From Gracilibacillus halotolerans (GTDB taxonomy: Bacteria; Bacillota; Bacilli; Bacillales; Amphibacillaceae), in the NCBI RefSeq assembly GCF_014206945.1, contig NZ_JACHON010000019.1, forward strand, positions 1-53,836: 53,836 nt of DNA, in the 5' to 3' direction. The stretch's first letter is position 1. Every line of letters begins with the position of its first letter. Shown piece by piece: positions 7,931 to 19,486 of this stretch. A program made the position numbers and the translations under genes. The notes under the pieces were generated by a model. That model was not told where the DNA came from. It was given only the letters and a program-made list of their open reading frames with translations, and made no database searches.

Positions 7931-8914
7931 ATGATTTGGGACGACATATTGGAGAAACAACCAATTTTAACAAAGATAATAACGAATAGTATTCAAAACA
8001 ATCGAATTTCCCATGCTTACCTTTTTCAAGGTGGTAAGGGGACAGGGAAACAAGAAATGGCTATCTTATTAGCCAAAACGGTATTCTGTAAACAACGTCA
8101 GGATATGAACCCGTGCCAAGTATGCAGTGATTGTAAACGTATTGATAGTGGTAACCATCCTGACTTACATCGAATCGAACCAGAAGGAGCAAGTATAAAA
8201 AAAGACCAAATCCTTCATCTACAAAAAGAATTCACTTATTCAGGGGTAGAATCCAATCGAAAAGTATATATTATTAAAGACGCAGAAAGAATGACAACCA
8301 ATGCATCAAATCGACTGTTAAAGTTCCTCGAAGAACCAAGTAGAGACACTGTCGCGATCCTATTAACAGAGAATAGCCAGGCGATTTTAGATACGATTCG
8401 TTCTCGTTGCCAGGTAATGTCTTTTAAGCCGTTAATTGAAAAGGGAATAGAAAAAGAACTTTTAAATCAAGGTGTTCAGGAATCCTCTGCAAAACTATTA
8501 GCCATGTTAACTAGTAATATAACAGAGGCGATAGAGAAGAGTAAGAATGAAGAGTTTGCACAGACGAGAAAATTAGTGGTACAATTAAATGAAATGTTAA
8601 GGCAAAATCCAGGAGATGTACCCGTATTCATTCATACTCTATGGATGCCACATTTTAAAGAGAGGAAAAACCTGCAAGAAGGGTTGGATTTACTCCTCAT
8701 ATGGTTTAGAGATATCATGCATATTCATCTAGATGTAAAGGAGAAAATTGTACATACTCCTCACATAGATAAATTAGAAGCTGCCAGTACGCATTGGTCT
8801 CTCGCACAAACTACAAAGGTTTTAGAAAAGATTATGGCAGCAAAACGCAAGCTTGAACAAAATGTTCAACCACAGCTTGTTATGGAACAGTTAACACTTC
8901 ATATACAGAGGTGA
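7931..8914 (+). CDS. holB: DNA polymerase III delta' subunit
   Basis: A 327-residue clamp-loader subunit that helps open the beta clamp. The N-terminal AAA+ domain has GGKGTGK at residues 34-40 and four zinc-finger cysteines (C53, C62, C65, C68). KILHLQKEF-like sensor region and the conserved RLLKFLEEPS motif (near 131-140) follow. AAGGAAGG lies ten bases before the ATG used; an ATG three codons earlier is too close to it. The stop overlaps the region of the ricT ribosome-binding site, which suggests translational coupling. Confidence 0.94.
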   Translation: MIWDDILEKQPILTKIITNSIQNNRISHAYLFQGGKGTGKQEMAILLAKTVFCKQRQDMNPCQVCSDCKRIDSGNHPDLHRIEPEGASIKKDQILHLQKEFTYSGVESNRKVYIIKDAERMTTNASNRLLKFLEEPSRDTVAILLTENSQAILDTIRSRCQVMSFKPLIEKGIEKELLNQGVQESSAKLLAMLTSNITEAIEKSKNEEFAQTRKLVVQLNEMLRQNPGDVPVFIHTLWMPHFKERKNLQEGLDLLLIWFRDIMHIHLDVKEKIVHTPHIDKLEAASTHWSLAQTTKVLEKIMAAKRKLEQNVQPQLVMEQLTLHIQR

Positions 8915-8919
8915 TAGGT

Positions 8920-9747
8920 TTGATTGAAGTGATTGGTGTCCGCTTTAAAAAGGCGGGTAAAATATATTATTTTGACCCCGGTGAATACACGGTGACAAAC
9001 GAAGATTATGTCATTGTGGAAACCGTTAGAGGTGTAGAATTTGGTAAGGTCGTTCTCGTCAATAAGAAAGTGGATGAAGAAGATGTTGTCCTACCGTTAA
9101 AGAAAGTAATTCGAGTTGCGAACGAGAAGGACAAGGTTGAGGTTCTGGAGAATAAAGAAATTGCTGCAGAAGCTCAAAAGGTCTGCAATGAAAAGATCAA
9201 AGAACATCAACTAGAGATGAATTTAGTAGATGTGGAGTATACCTTTGATCGAAATAAAGTAATCTTTTACTTTACTGCGGATGGACGAGTAGATTTCCGC
9301 CACCTTGTGAAAGACTTAGCAGCGATATTTAAAACGAGAATAGAGCTTCGTCAAATTGGAGTTCGAGATGAAGCTAAATTATTAGGTGGTATCGGTCCAT
9401 GTGGTAGAATGCTGTGCTGTTCTACATTTCTAGGTGATTTTGAGCCAGTTTCTATAAAAATGGCAAAAGATCAAAACTTGTCTCTTAATCCATCCAAGAT
9501 CTCTGGCTTATGCGGTCGATTAATGTGTTGTTTGAAATATGAAAACGATACGTATGAAACGGCTAAGAGAGAGCTACCGGACTTAGGGGAAGCAATTACT
9601 ACTGCATATGGAAAAGGTAAAGTAGTAGGGTTAAACATACTAGAGCGTATCATTCAAATCGAAATCCCAGAGAAAGAACGTGTGATTGAGTATACGTTAG
9701 ATGAATTAATGAATGAAGGAGTCATTAATACCCAAGGTGCTGAATAA
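8920..9747 (+). CDS. ricT: RicT (YaaT), RNase Y/stage 0 sporulation regulator
   Basis: A 275-residue PSP1-domain protein. With RicA and RicF it forms an Fe-S-containing complex that modulates RNase Y processing and affects sporulation, competence and biofilm formation. Cysteine clusters GPCGRMLCC (C161, C166, C167) and CGRLMCC (C198, C203, C204) are plain. The TTG start follows an AGAGGTGAT ribosome-binding site and gives exactly the B. subtilis length; a GTG three codons earlier overlaps that site. The gene begins 5 bases after the holB stop codon. Confidence 0.95.
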   Translation: MIEVIGVRFKKAGKIYYFDPGEYTVTNEDYVIVETVRGVEFGKVVLVNKKVDEEDVVLPLKKVIRVANEKDKVEVLENKEIAAEAQKVCNEKIKEHQLEMNLVDVEYTFDRNKVIFYFTADGRVDFRHLVKDLAAIFKTRIELRQIGVRDEAKLLGGIGPCGRMLCCSTFLGDFEPVSIKMAKDQNLSLNPSKISGLCGRLMCCLKYENDTYETAKRELPDLGEAITTAYGKGKVVGLNILERIIQIEIPEKERVIEYTLDELMNEGVINTQGAE

Positions 9748-9762
9748 TGGGGTGGTAAATAC

Positions 9763-10101
9763 GTGGACAAAAAAAATTTATTTGAACAAGTGTCTGGTAT
9801 GGAAGAACAAATTGGGCAGCTTTACCAGCAACTTGGAGATTTAAAAAAGCAACTAGTTGAGGTTTTAGAAGAGAATCACCGTTTAGAAATGGAAAATCAT
9901 CATTTGAGAAAGCGACTTGATGAGGAAGTAGCAGCAGAAGAACGGAACGAACATGATATCCATGAAGAAATTGGAGAAGGATATGATAATTTAGCTCGAC
10001 TCTACGAGGAAGGCTTTCATATTTGTAATGTTCACTTCGGTAGTCCTCGTCAAGAAGGCGATTGTTTGTTTTGCCTAATGTTTTTTAATAAAACCAAATA
10101 A
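9763..10101 (+). CDS. yabA: Replication initiation control protein YabA
   Basis: A 112-residue regulator that binds DnaA and DnaN and limits re-initiation. The N-terminal half is a leucine-zipper coiled coil ([22 protein letters not shown] onward). The C-terminal zinc domain has H86, C88, C101 and C104 in HICNVHFG and CLFC. The start is GTG behind GGGTGG. It follows ricT by 15 bases and is closed by a terminator. Confidence 0.94.
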   Translation: MDKKNLFEQVSGMEEQIGQLYQQLGDLKKQLVEVLEENHRLEMENHHLRKRLDEEVAAEERNEHDIHEEIGEGYDNLARLYEEGFHICNVHFGSPRQEGDCLFCLMFFNKTK

Positions 10102-10115
10102 TCGATTAAAGTAGG

Positions 10116-10156
10116 CTGTCTGATAGTTATTTAGTTAACTTTTAGACAGTTTTTCT
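10116..10156 (+). terminator. yabA terminator
   Basis: CTGTCT and AGACAG close a hairpin whose inner arms (GATAGTT with AACTTTT) mostly pair; TTTTT follows. Confidence 0.75.
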
Positions 10157-10200
10157 TTCCTGCAAAAATAGATAAACATAGCTTATGAGGAGCGAAATGA

Positions 10201-10941
10201 ATGCTAAAAGAAGATGAGCGAATAGATCATTTATTAAAGGATTCCTCTAAAAGGATTATCCAGAGCCCGACTGTCTTTTCTTACTCCTTGGATAGTGTAT
10301 TACTAGCCGATTTTGCAAGCGTACCGAAACAAAGAGGGAAAATCCTCGATTTATGCACGGGTAATGGTATCATCCCTTTACTTTTAACACAACGATCGAG
10401 CGTTCCTATCACCGGTGTGGAAATTCAGGAGCGGTTATATGACATGGCGAATCGGACGATAACATTGAACAGGCTCGAAAACCAATTGGATATGATTCAT
10501 GGCGATTTAAAGGAAATGCCGAGTTACTTTAAGAACAATAAGTTTGAGTTAGTAACTGTAAATCCTCCTTATTTCTCTACCCCAAGTAGCCAACATCAGA
10601 ACATTAGTGAATATGTAACATTTGCTCGACATGAAATATTATGTACATTAGAAGATGTGGTCAAGGCTTGCAGTAAGTTGGCGAAATCAGGTGGCAAAGT
10701 AGCAATGGTACATCGCCCTGCAAAATTAGTAGATATCCTTATTTTATTTCGCCAATACAAAATCGAGCCAAAACGATTAAGACTTGTCTATCCAAAGTTA
10801 GGAAAAGAAGCGAATATGTTATTAATAGAGGGCATTCGAGATGGGAAACCAGATTTAAAACATCTACCTCCACTTATTACCTATGAAGAAAATGGCGAAT
10901 ATACAGAGGAAATGAGAGGAATTATATATGGAACAGAGTAG
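10201..10941 (+). CDS. yabB: tRNA1(Val) adenine-N6 methyltransferase-like protein (YabB)
   Basis: A 246-residue class I SAM-dependent methyltransferase. The SAM loop is DLCTGNGIIPLLL (residues 51-63), and NPPYF near residue 121 is the catalytic motif of N6-adenine methylases such as TrmN6. The related Escherichia coli enzyme modifies A37 of tRNA1(Val); the target here is inferred. GAGGAG precedes the ATG. Its last 14 bases overlap yazA, so the two are co-translated. Confidence 0.9.
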   Translation: MLKEDERIDHLLKDSSKRIIQSPTVFSYSLDSVLLADFASVPKQRGKILDLCTGNGIIPLLLTQRSSVPITGVEIQERLYDMANRTITLNRLENQLDMIHGDLKEMPSYFKNNKFELVTVNPPYFSTPSSQHQNISEYVTFARHEILCTLEDVVKACSKLAKSGGKVAMVHRPAKLVDILILFRQYKIEPKRLRLVYPKLGKEANMLLIEGIRDGKPDLKHLPPLITYEENGEYTEEMRGIIYGTE

Positions 10942-11197
10942 TCATTTTGTCTACATATTAAAGTGTAAAGATGATACACTCTATACAGGTTATACGACAG
11001 ATGTAAGTAGGAGAATACGTGCGCATGAGGAAGGAAAAGGAGCAAAATATACGCGTGGTCGCTCTCCCTTCGAACTTGTTTATCAAGCGAGTTGCCCCTC
11101 CAAATCGGAAGCGATGCAACTTGAGGCGAGAATAAAGAAACTGAGCCGCAAGAGGAAAATGCAGCTCATTTACGAATATGCTGGAGGAGATACATAG
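10928..11197 (+). CDS. yazA: GIY-YIG nuclease family protein (YazA)
   Basis: An 89-residue single-domain GIY-YIG protein of the UPF0213 type. FVYILKCKDDTLYTGYT (residues 7-23) carries the YVL..LYTGYT version of the motif, with R28/R29 and a KYTRGRSPFELV stretch behind it. The nuclease fold is clear; a cellular substrate is not known. It overlaps yabB at its start and is one base from rsmI, giving a tight yabB-yazA-rsmI operon. Confidence 0.9.
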   Translation: MEQSSHFVYILKCKDDTLYTGYTTDVSRRIRAHEEGKGAKYTRGRSPFELVYQASCPSKSEAMQLEARIKKLSRKRKMQLIYEYAGGDT

Positions 11198-11198
11198 T

Positions 11199-12062
11199 AT
11201 GCAAATACAAAAAAGTTATCAAGAAAATCGCCAAGAAGGTACCTTGTATATTGTTCCGACACCTATTGGAAACTTAGAGGATATGACATTTCGAGCTATT
11301 AATATATTGAAAGAAGTAGACTACATATTAGCGGAAGATACAAGAAATACAGGGCTGTTGCTGCACCATTTTTCAATAAAAAAAAGAATGATAAGCTATC
11401 ATGAACATAATCACAAATCAAGAGAAGAAGAGATGTTAACTTTATTAAAAGAAGGAAAAAACTTAGCGCTTGTTAGTGACGCGGGAATGCCAGGAATTTC
11501 GGATCCTGGTTATGAAATGATCCAAGTTGCCATTTCAGAAGACTTACCTGTTGTAGTCTTACCAGGGGCAAATGCTGCCATTTGCGGATTAGTAGGATCA
11601 GGATTACCGACAAATCATTTTTATTTCTATGGATTTTTACCTCGCAAAAATAAAGACCGTGAAGAAGCAATGCACTATTTAAAAAAGCTAGCTTCTACGT
11701 TTGTATTATATGAATCCCCACATCGATTGGAAAAAACCATCAACGACTTATATACTACGTTTGGAAACAGAAGAGTAACGATTGCGCGTGAGTTAACGAA
11801 GAAATTTGAAGAATACATACGAGGGACACTAGAAGAATTACAAGAGAATCTAAACGATCTCGTAATAAAAGGTGAATGTTGTATTATTGTTGAGGGAATA
11901 ATAGAAGAAGAATCTAACGAATGGGAACATCTTTCAGTAAAAGAGCATGTGGAAATGTTGATTACACAAGAGGGGCTTAGTAGTAAAGAGGCGATTAAAA
12001 AGGTGGCGAAAGATCGGAAAATTCCGAAACAAGAGGTGTATCGAAGCTTTCACAGAGATTGA
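11199..12062 (+). CDS. rsmI: 16S rRNA (cytidine1402-2'-O)-methyltransferase
   Basis: A 287-residue tetrapyrrole-methylase-fold enzyme that 2'-O-methylates C1402 of 16S rRNA. LYIVPTPIGNLEDMTFRA (about 16-33), AEDTRNTG, the LVSDAGMPGISDPG motif and LPGANAAICGL are all diagnostic. GGAGGAGA precedes the chosen ATG; the longer in-frame start lies inside yazA. It ends shortly before a strong hairpin that serves the opposing abrB gene. Confidence 0.96.
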   Translation: MQIQKSYQENRQEGTLYIVPTPIGNLEDMTFRAINILKEVDYILAEDTRNTGLLLHHFSIKKRMISYHEHNHKSREEEMLTLLKEGKNLALVSDAGMPGISDPGYEMIQVAISEDLPVVVLPGANAAICGLVGSGLPTNHFYFYGFLPRKNKDREEAMHYLKKLASTFVLYESPHRLEKTINDLYTTFGNRRVTIARELTKKFEEYIRGTLEELQENLNDLVIKGECCIIVEGIIEEESNEWEHLSVKEHVEMLITQEGLSSKEAIKKVAKDRKIPKQEVYRSFHRD

Positions 12063-12115
12063 TCGACAAAATGGGGCGTTTAGACTAGCTTGGATATTAA
12101 ATTACCTTAGAACCG

Positions 12116-12167
12116 AAAAAAAACTACTGATAACATTTGGTTTCATTACGAAACGTTATCAGTAGTT
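12116..12167 (-). terminator. abrB terminator
   Basis: A 13-bp perfect stem (AACTACTGATAAC with GTTATCAGTAGTT) encloses a second 5-bp stem (GTTTC with GAAAC). On the minus strand it runs into eight T residues right after the abrB stop. On the plus strand the T run is missing, so it mainly serves abrB but may also slow rsmI readthrough. Confidence 0.85.
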
Positions 12168-12173
12168 CTAACA

Positions 12174-12458
12174 TTAGTCTACTTCGCCAAATCTTTTTGA
12201 AATCTCTTGTACAAGCTCTTTAGCCCCTTCCTTGCTCAGAACAAGTTTGCCGTCTGCAAGGACTTCGTTGTCATCTGAAATATCCCCTGTAATGTGACAA
12301 GTCATATTAGGCTTGTACTTTTGAAGTATAATGCGTTGATTGTCTACGTAGATTTCTAAAGCATCTTTCTCATCGATGCCCAGGTTACGACGTAGTTCAA
12401 TCGGAATGACGACACGACCAAGTTCGTCAACCTTTCTTACTATACCTGTTGATTTCAT
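12174..12458 (-). CDS. abrB: Transition-state regulator AbrB
   Basis: A 94-residue DNA-binding protein that represses post-exponential genes. The N-terminal swapped-hairpin domain reads KSTGIVRKVDELGRVVIP then ELRRNLGI, with the basic residues R8, K9, R15, R23 and R24 that contact DNA. C54 in the linker is kept. GGGGGGAGA lies before the ATG. It is the only one of the genes in its neighbourhood on the minus strand, as in B. subtilis. A consensus promoter and tandem Spo0A boxes stand upstream. Confidence 0.96.
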   Translation of the reverse strand: MKSTGIVRKVDELGRVVIPIELRRNLGIDEKDALEIYVDNQRIILQKYKPNMTCHITGDISDDNEVLADGKLVLSKEGAKELVQEISKRFGEVD

Positions 12459-12484
12459 GATATTTCTCCCCCCAATTTAATTTT

Positions 12485-12535
12485 GTCGTCATGAATCGAC
12501 AATAACATAATACCATTACTTGCCATTACTGTCAA
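12485..12535 (-). promoter_or_regulatory. abrB promoter with tandem Spo0A boxes
   Basis: On the minus strand TTGACA, a 17-base spacer and TATTAT form a near-perfect sigma-A promoter. Just downstream of the predicted start are TGTCGAT (12495-12501) and TGACGAC (12485-12491), each one mismatch from the TGNCGAA 0A box and three bases apart, the spacing Spo0A dimers prefer. B. subtilis Spo0A represses abrB from boxes downstream of its promoters, so the same control is likely. Confidence 0.75.
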
Positions 12536-12735
12536 ACTTAATTAGCGTAATTTTTACTAAAAAAATGGATTATTTTGAACGAACTTTGACAATTTTAGAG
12601 TAATTAATTCCGATTAAATGAATGGGTTTACATGGTTAATGTGATGGGTTTTTAGATATGGCGAGACTAAGCAATTATTTTATAGGGCTTCGCATAATTT
12701 CGAAAACACGCTTCCCATGTATAAGTATGTTATTC

Positions 12736-12741
12736 TATAAT
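12736..12741 (+). promoter_or_regulatory. Candidate -10 element of metG
   Basis: TATAAT stands 64 bases before the metG start; the -35 position has no good hexamer. The rest of the gap between abrB and metG, outside the abrB promoter, shows no gene, and no T-box or S-box leader was found. Confidence 0.4.
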
Positions 12742-12793
12742 AGAAATTGGTAAAATATATCGGTAAAATAGGAATGGATTTTGTATAGCATAA

Positions 12794-14752
<1,959 letters not shown>

Positions 14753-14765
14753 TAAGGTAAACATG

Positions 14766-14804
14766 ACCGTCTGTGAATGATAAAAAATTTCATAGGCGGT
14801 TTTT
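14766..14804 (+). terminator. metG terminator
   Basis: A 12-bp stem (ACCGTCTGTGAA with TTCATAGGCGGT, with G-T pairs) and an 11-base loop are followed by TTTT. Confidence 0.75.
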
Positions 14805-14878
14805 CCATGTATGCGAATTGGTAAGGTATTATAGGCAGTAAATTAATGCCTAAATATAATATACGAGGAGGTAGTACA

Positions 14879-15652
14879 ATGCTTTTTGATACCCATGTGC
14901 ACTTAAATGTTTCGCATTTTGAAGACGATCGGGAAGAAGTAATTCAACGTGCCAAAGACGCTGGTGTGGAATATATGACGATTGTAGGTTTTGATCAAGA
15001 AACCATCAAAAAGGCAATCGAACTTTCAGAACAATACGAGTGGATGTATGCTGCAATAGGCTGGCATCCTGTTGATGCGATTGATATGACAGAACAGGAC
15101 CTCGAATGGATTAAGCAGCTAGCTAGCCATCCTAAAGTCGTTGCATTAGGAGAAATGGGGCTGGATTACCATTGGAACAAGTCACCGAAGCACGTACAGA
15201 AAGAAGTATTTCGTAAACAAATAAAGCTAGCAAAAGAAGTAAAGCTACCTATTATCATCCATAATCGTGAAGCAACAGAGGATATTATAACAGTTCTTGA
15301 GGAAGAAGATGCTCAAGAGGTTGGTGGAATTATGCATTGTTATAATGATTCTGTTGAATATGTAGATAAATGTCTAGAGATGAACTTTTATATCTCATTA
15401 GGCGGACCTGTTACGTTTAAAAACGCACCTTTACCAAAACAAGTAGCGACATATGTTCCGGAAAATCGACTATTAATTGAAACAGATTGTCCATTTTTAG
15501 CACCTCATCCAAAAAGAGGTAAGCGAAATGAGCCTGCATATGTGCGTTTAGTAGCAGACAAAATCGCTGAATTACGTGGGATAAGCGTGGAAGAGCTGGG
15601 AGAAATAACCACAACTAATGCGAAGCGTCTTTTTCAAATTAAAGATAGCTAG
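14879..15652 (+). CDS. tatD: TatD family metal-dependent DNase (YabD)
   Basis: A 257-residue TIM-barrel hydrolase. The metal-binding HxH is at residues 6-8 (LFDTHVHLN), E near 92 in ALGEMGLDYHW, the H in PIIIHNREA, H in GGIMHCY and the D in LLIETDCPFLAP complete the site. TatD proteins act as 3'-5' exonucleases on DNA/RNA. GAGGAGG is placed well before the ATG; an in-frame ATG 11 codons earlier lacks a ribosome-binding site. A TATAAT at 14855-14860 is the probable -10. Confidence 0.94.
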   Translation: MLFDTHVHLNVSHFEDDREEVIQRAKDAGVEYMTIVGFDQETIKKAIELSEQYEWMYAAIGWHPVDAIDMTEQDLEWIKQLASHPKVVALGEMGLDYHWNKSPKHVQKEVFRKQIKLAKEVKLPIIIHNREATEDIITVLEEEDAQEVGGIMHCYNDSVEYVDKCLEMNFYISLGGPVTFKNAPLPKQVATYVPENRLLIETDCPFLAPHPKRGKRNEPAYVRLVADKIAELRGISVEELGEITTTNAKRLFQIKDS

Positions 15653-15738
15653 ACCGCTTTGCTTCCAAGCTTTACGAGGTGATTGTTGCTAATGTTACAA
15701 CAATGTAAAGAATTTGAAATATAACGAATTAAAGCGTA

Positions 15739-15773
15739 GGAGAAACCTTGATATGTGAGGGTTTCTCCTTTTA
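15739..15773 (+). terminator. tatD terminator
   Basis: A perfect 9-bp stem (GGAGAAACC with GGTTTCTCC) with a T-rich tail stands about 90 bases after tatD and just before the yabE promoter. Confidence 0.85.
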
Positions 15774-15792
15774 TTTATGGACAAAGGTTTGT

Positions 15793-15821
15793 TTGACAGG
15801 TAAATAGCTTCTTTATATAAT
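15793..15821 (+). promoter_or_regulatory. Consensus sigma-A promoter of yabE
   Basis: TTGACA, exactly 17 bases and TATAAT: a full consensus promoter about 32 bases before the yabE ATG. The ribosome-binding site AAGAAGGAGG follows it closely, so the leader is short. Confidence 0.9.
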
Positions 15822-15852
15822 ACAACGGCGAGAAGAAGGAGGTATCCTTTTT

Positions 15853-17085
15853 ATGAAATTTCCGAAGATATACTCGCTAATGGGCAAAAAAGACTTCATT
15901 TACGCTCTCACACTCTTTGTCGTAATCGGTCTTATCTGTTTTTTATTTTATGAATTATCTAAGCAAGAAGTTACTTTTGTCCAGAATGGCGAGGAACGGA
16001 CGTTGCAGACACATGCAAATACCGTCGGAGATGTATTAAAGGAACTAGCGATTCAACCAAATGAACATGACGATTTATCGTATGAACTGAATGAGATCGT
16101 TCAAAACGGAATGATTATCGAATATACCGAAGCAAAAGCAGTAGCTGTATCTGTGGATGGAGAAATGGATACGTATTACACTACAGAAACTACGGTTGGA
16201 GATTTTCTTGACTCGGAGGGTTTTCAGTTAACAAAGCATGATCTCGTTTCTGAAGCAATGGAGCAAGAAATTTATGAACAATTAGCCATTACCATTCAAA
16301 AGGCCTTTCCAATCACTGTTATGGATGCAAAAAAGGACCAAGAGGTTTGGATAACAGGCGGAACAGTAAAAGAGCTATTAAATAAATATGAGATTGAACT
16401 TAAAGATTTAGATCGTGTTCAGCCTAGCTTAGATACAGCATTAACCGCTTCTGACACTGTGGAAATTACACGTGTCGAAAAAGTGACGGATGTAGTAGAG
16501 CAAGAGCAAAGCTTCTCTACGGTTAAAAAAAGTGATGGTACTTTGAAAAAGGGTACTGAGAAAGTAGTAGAAGAAGGCGAACCAGGTATTGTAGAAAAGC
16601 ATTATGAAGTAACACTAGAAAACGGTGAGGAAGTCAATCGTGAGCTAGTAAAAGAGGCTGTAAAAAGAGAAGCTAAAGACAAAGTTGTTGCAGTAGGGAC
16701 AAAGGTTGAAACACCTCAAGCAACGGTAGCTAGTGCTCCACCGAAGTCATCTTCTCCAAACCTTGTATCAAGGAGCGGAAAAGAAAGTGGTGGCAAAACT
16801 CTCTATATGCAAGCAACAGCATATAATTGGGATTGTAACTCGTGTGACGGTAGAGGTCTAACATCGACTGGGTATAATTTAAAGAATAACCCACACGGAG
16901 TTATTGCGGTAGATCCAAATGTTATCCCGTTAGGTACCCGAGTCTATATTGAAGGCTATGGTCATTATGTAGCCAGAGATACGGGCGGAGCTGTAAAAGG
17001 AAATAAAATTGATATTCATATGCCTACGAAAAAGCAGGCGATTAATTTTGGTGGAAAAAGAGTAAAGGTCACTATCTTGGATTAA
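15853..17085 (+). CDS. yabE: Cell-wall-binding protein YabE (DUF348 / G5 / 3D domains)
   Basis: A 410-residue exported protein. A signal anchor spans residues 15-34. Three ubiquitin-like DUF348 repeats follow (each beginning near V-T-F-V/VAVSVDG/ITVMDA), then a G5 domain (about 210-290), a Ser/Pro-rich linker, and a C-terminal 3D domain with the three aspartates including D376 in ARDTGGAVKG and D387 in KIDIHM. This is the layout of Rpf/Sps-related lytic transglycosylase-like autolysins acting on peptidoglycan. B. subtilis YabE is controlled by an antisense RNA; whether that exists here cannot be judged. Confidence 0.92.
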   Translation: MKFPKIYSLMGKKDFIYALTLFVVIGLICFLFYELSKQEVTFVQNGEERTLQTHANTVGDVLKELAIQPNEHDDLSYELNEIVQNGMIIEYTEAKAVAVSVDGEMDTYYTTETTVGDFLDSEGFQLTKHDLVSEAMEQEIYEQLAITIQKAFPITVMDAKKDQEVWITGGTVKELLNKYEIELKDLDRVQPSLDTALTASDTVEITRVEKVTDVVEQEQSFSTVKKSDGTLKKGTEKVVEEGEPGIVEKHYEVTLENGEEVNRELVKEAVKREAKDKVVAVGTKVETPQATVASAPPKSSSPNLVSRSGKESGGKTLYMQATAYNWDCNSCDGRGLTSTGYNLKNNPHGVIAVDPNVIPLGTRVYIEGYGHYVARDTGGAVKGNKIDIHMPTKKQAINFGGKRVKVTILD

Positions 17086-17125
17086 TAGTTAATGATATAA
17101 TATATACGACAATCAATAGAGCAAG

Positions 17126-17170
17126 TACCCTGTATAAGGCAGTCCTACTGTCCTATCAGGGTATTTTTTT
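17126..17170 (+). terminator. yabE terminator
   Basis: TACCCTG and CAGGGTA close a long hairpin with further inner pairing, followed by seven T residues. Confidence 0.85.
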
Positions 17171-17284
17171 ATGCAATTGTAGAAGAAGCCAAAATATTGA
17201 GAATTGCCACTATCCTTGATTGAGACGAGGAACAGACATATGCGCTTACCCATGTTAAAATAGAACTGAAATGGAGGAAGAATT

Positions 17285-18732
<1,448 letters not shown>

Positions 18733-18733
18733 G

Positions 18734-18786
18734 TACTACTAAGGCAACTGCCTGCGCTAGCCAAGTTTTCTGTAACTTTACAAAAT
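18734..18786 (+). repeat. Direct repeat, copy A (before veg)
   Basis: TACTAAGGCAACTGCCTGCG and what follows to TTTACAAAAT recurs, imperfectly, at 19334-19390 on the other side of veg. The match covers over 50 bases with scattered changes and a small gap. It contains the CCTGCGCT word also found at the end of the larger dispersed repeat of this window. Confidence 0.65.
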
Positions 18787-18872
18787 ATGTACATAATTAT
18801 TTTCCTTTGTTGCATACTAAGGTGGCACATACCACATTTTATGGAAAAGTCATTTTTTCTTAAATTATATTA

Positions 18873-18944
18873 TTGACAGATATTCACCAATACTGATATA
18901 ATATAATATTTTTATTTGACTTTTGGACAAGGGTGTAGTATGAT
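18873..18944 (+). promoter_or_regulatory. Tandem sigma-A promoters of veg
   Basis: Upstream promoter: TTGACA (18873), 18 bases, extended -10 TGATATAAT ending at 18902. Downstream promoter: TTGACT (18916), 17 bases, TATGAT ending at 18944. Both are very close to consensus. veg is one of the strongest vegetative promoters in B. subtilis, in keeping with this double arrangement. Confidence 0.85.
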
Positions 18945-18966
18945 ACATATAGTGAGGTGGAATCCA

Positions 18967-19233
18967 TTGGCAAAAACTCTTGTTGAAATCAAACAAGGTC
19001 TAGAAGAGTACCTTGGAAAAAGAATTCGAGTGAAAGCGAACGGTGGACGTAAAAAGACAATCGAACGGTATGGCACGTTATCAGAAACGTATCCATCAGT
19101 ATTCATTGTAGAATTAGATCAGGAAGAAAATGCATTCGAACGAGTTTCCTACAGTTACGCAGATGTTCTTACGGAAACAGTCGAACTTAGTTTACTTGAG
19201 GACGGAGAAGCAGTAACAGTAACAGAGCAATAA
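18967..19233 (+). CDS. veg: Veg protein
   Basis: An 88-residue protein starting at TTG (AKTLVEIKQ), with the well-kept [31 protein letters not shown] and [18 protein letters not shown] stretches. AGTGAGGTGG precedes the start. The start was chosen to match the family N-terminus; the upstream in-frame ATG lies within the promoter. Veg stimulates biofilm matrix gene expression in B. subtilis through SinR/SlrR. Its 3' end forms part of the terminator stem. Confidence 0.95.
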   Translation: MAKTLVEIKQGLEEYLGKRIRVKANGGRKKTIERYGTLSETYPSVFIVELDQEENAFERVSYSYADVLTETVELSLLEDGEAVTVTEQ

Positions 19234-19259
19234 ATGCTCTTACTGTTACTGTTTTTTTT
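19211..19259 (+). terminator. veg terminator
   Basis: CAGTAACAGTAACAGAGCA pairs with TGCTCTTACTGTTACTG (two-base bulge) and is followed by eight T residues. The 5' arm lies within the last codons of veg. Confidence 0.88.
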
Positions 19260-19333
19260 GAGAGAAAAGAAAGTATAAAATCCTGCTTACATTTGTCTAA
19301 CTCTGCGCTTTTCTTATATGTTAAAGCGTAGAA

Positions 19334-19390
19334 GCCTACTAAGGCGATTACCTGCGCTAAACAATTCGGTTCTGGGCGATTTACAAAATT
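19334..19390 (+). repeat. Direct repeat, copy B (after veg)
   Basis: Imperfect second copy of the segment at 18734-18786, reading CCTACTAAGGCGATTACCTG on to TTTACAAAAT. It follows a CTAACTCTGCGCTTTTCTTA word (from 19298) that resembles the dispersed repeat elsewhere in the window. It ends shortly before the sspF promoter. No gene lies in this gap. Confidence 0.65.
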
Positions 19391-19416
19391 AACCGAACAG
19401 AATTTTTCTATTCGCA

Positions 19417-19445
19417 GTATGAAGGAGATAAAATAACATATACTA
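19417..19445 (+). promoter_or_regulatory. Candidate sigma-G promoter of sspF
   Basis: GTATG, 17 bases, TATACTA fits the forespore sigma-G pattern (GHATR, 17-18, CATWHTA) except for the first -10 base. sspF is a sigma-G gene in B. subtilis. A small hairpin (GTCGCA with TGCGAC, 19451-19467) lies in the predicted leader. Confidence 0.55.
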
Positions 19446-19486
19446 TTCTTGTCGCACCCAATGCGACGGAAAGGAAGTATCTTCAG

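Noticed and set aside
15682-15715. Inverted words ATTGTTG..CAACAAT and TTACA..TGTAA after tatD
   Set aside because: They are short, A/T rich and lie in a gap between a gene and its terminator; noted only because the first pair recurs near glmU.
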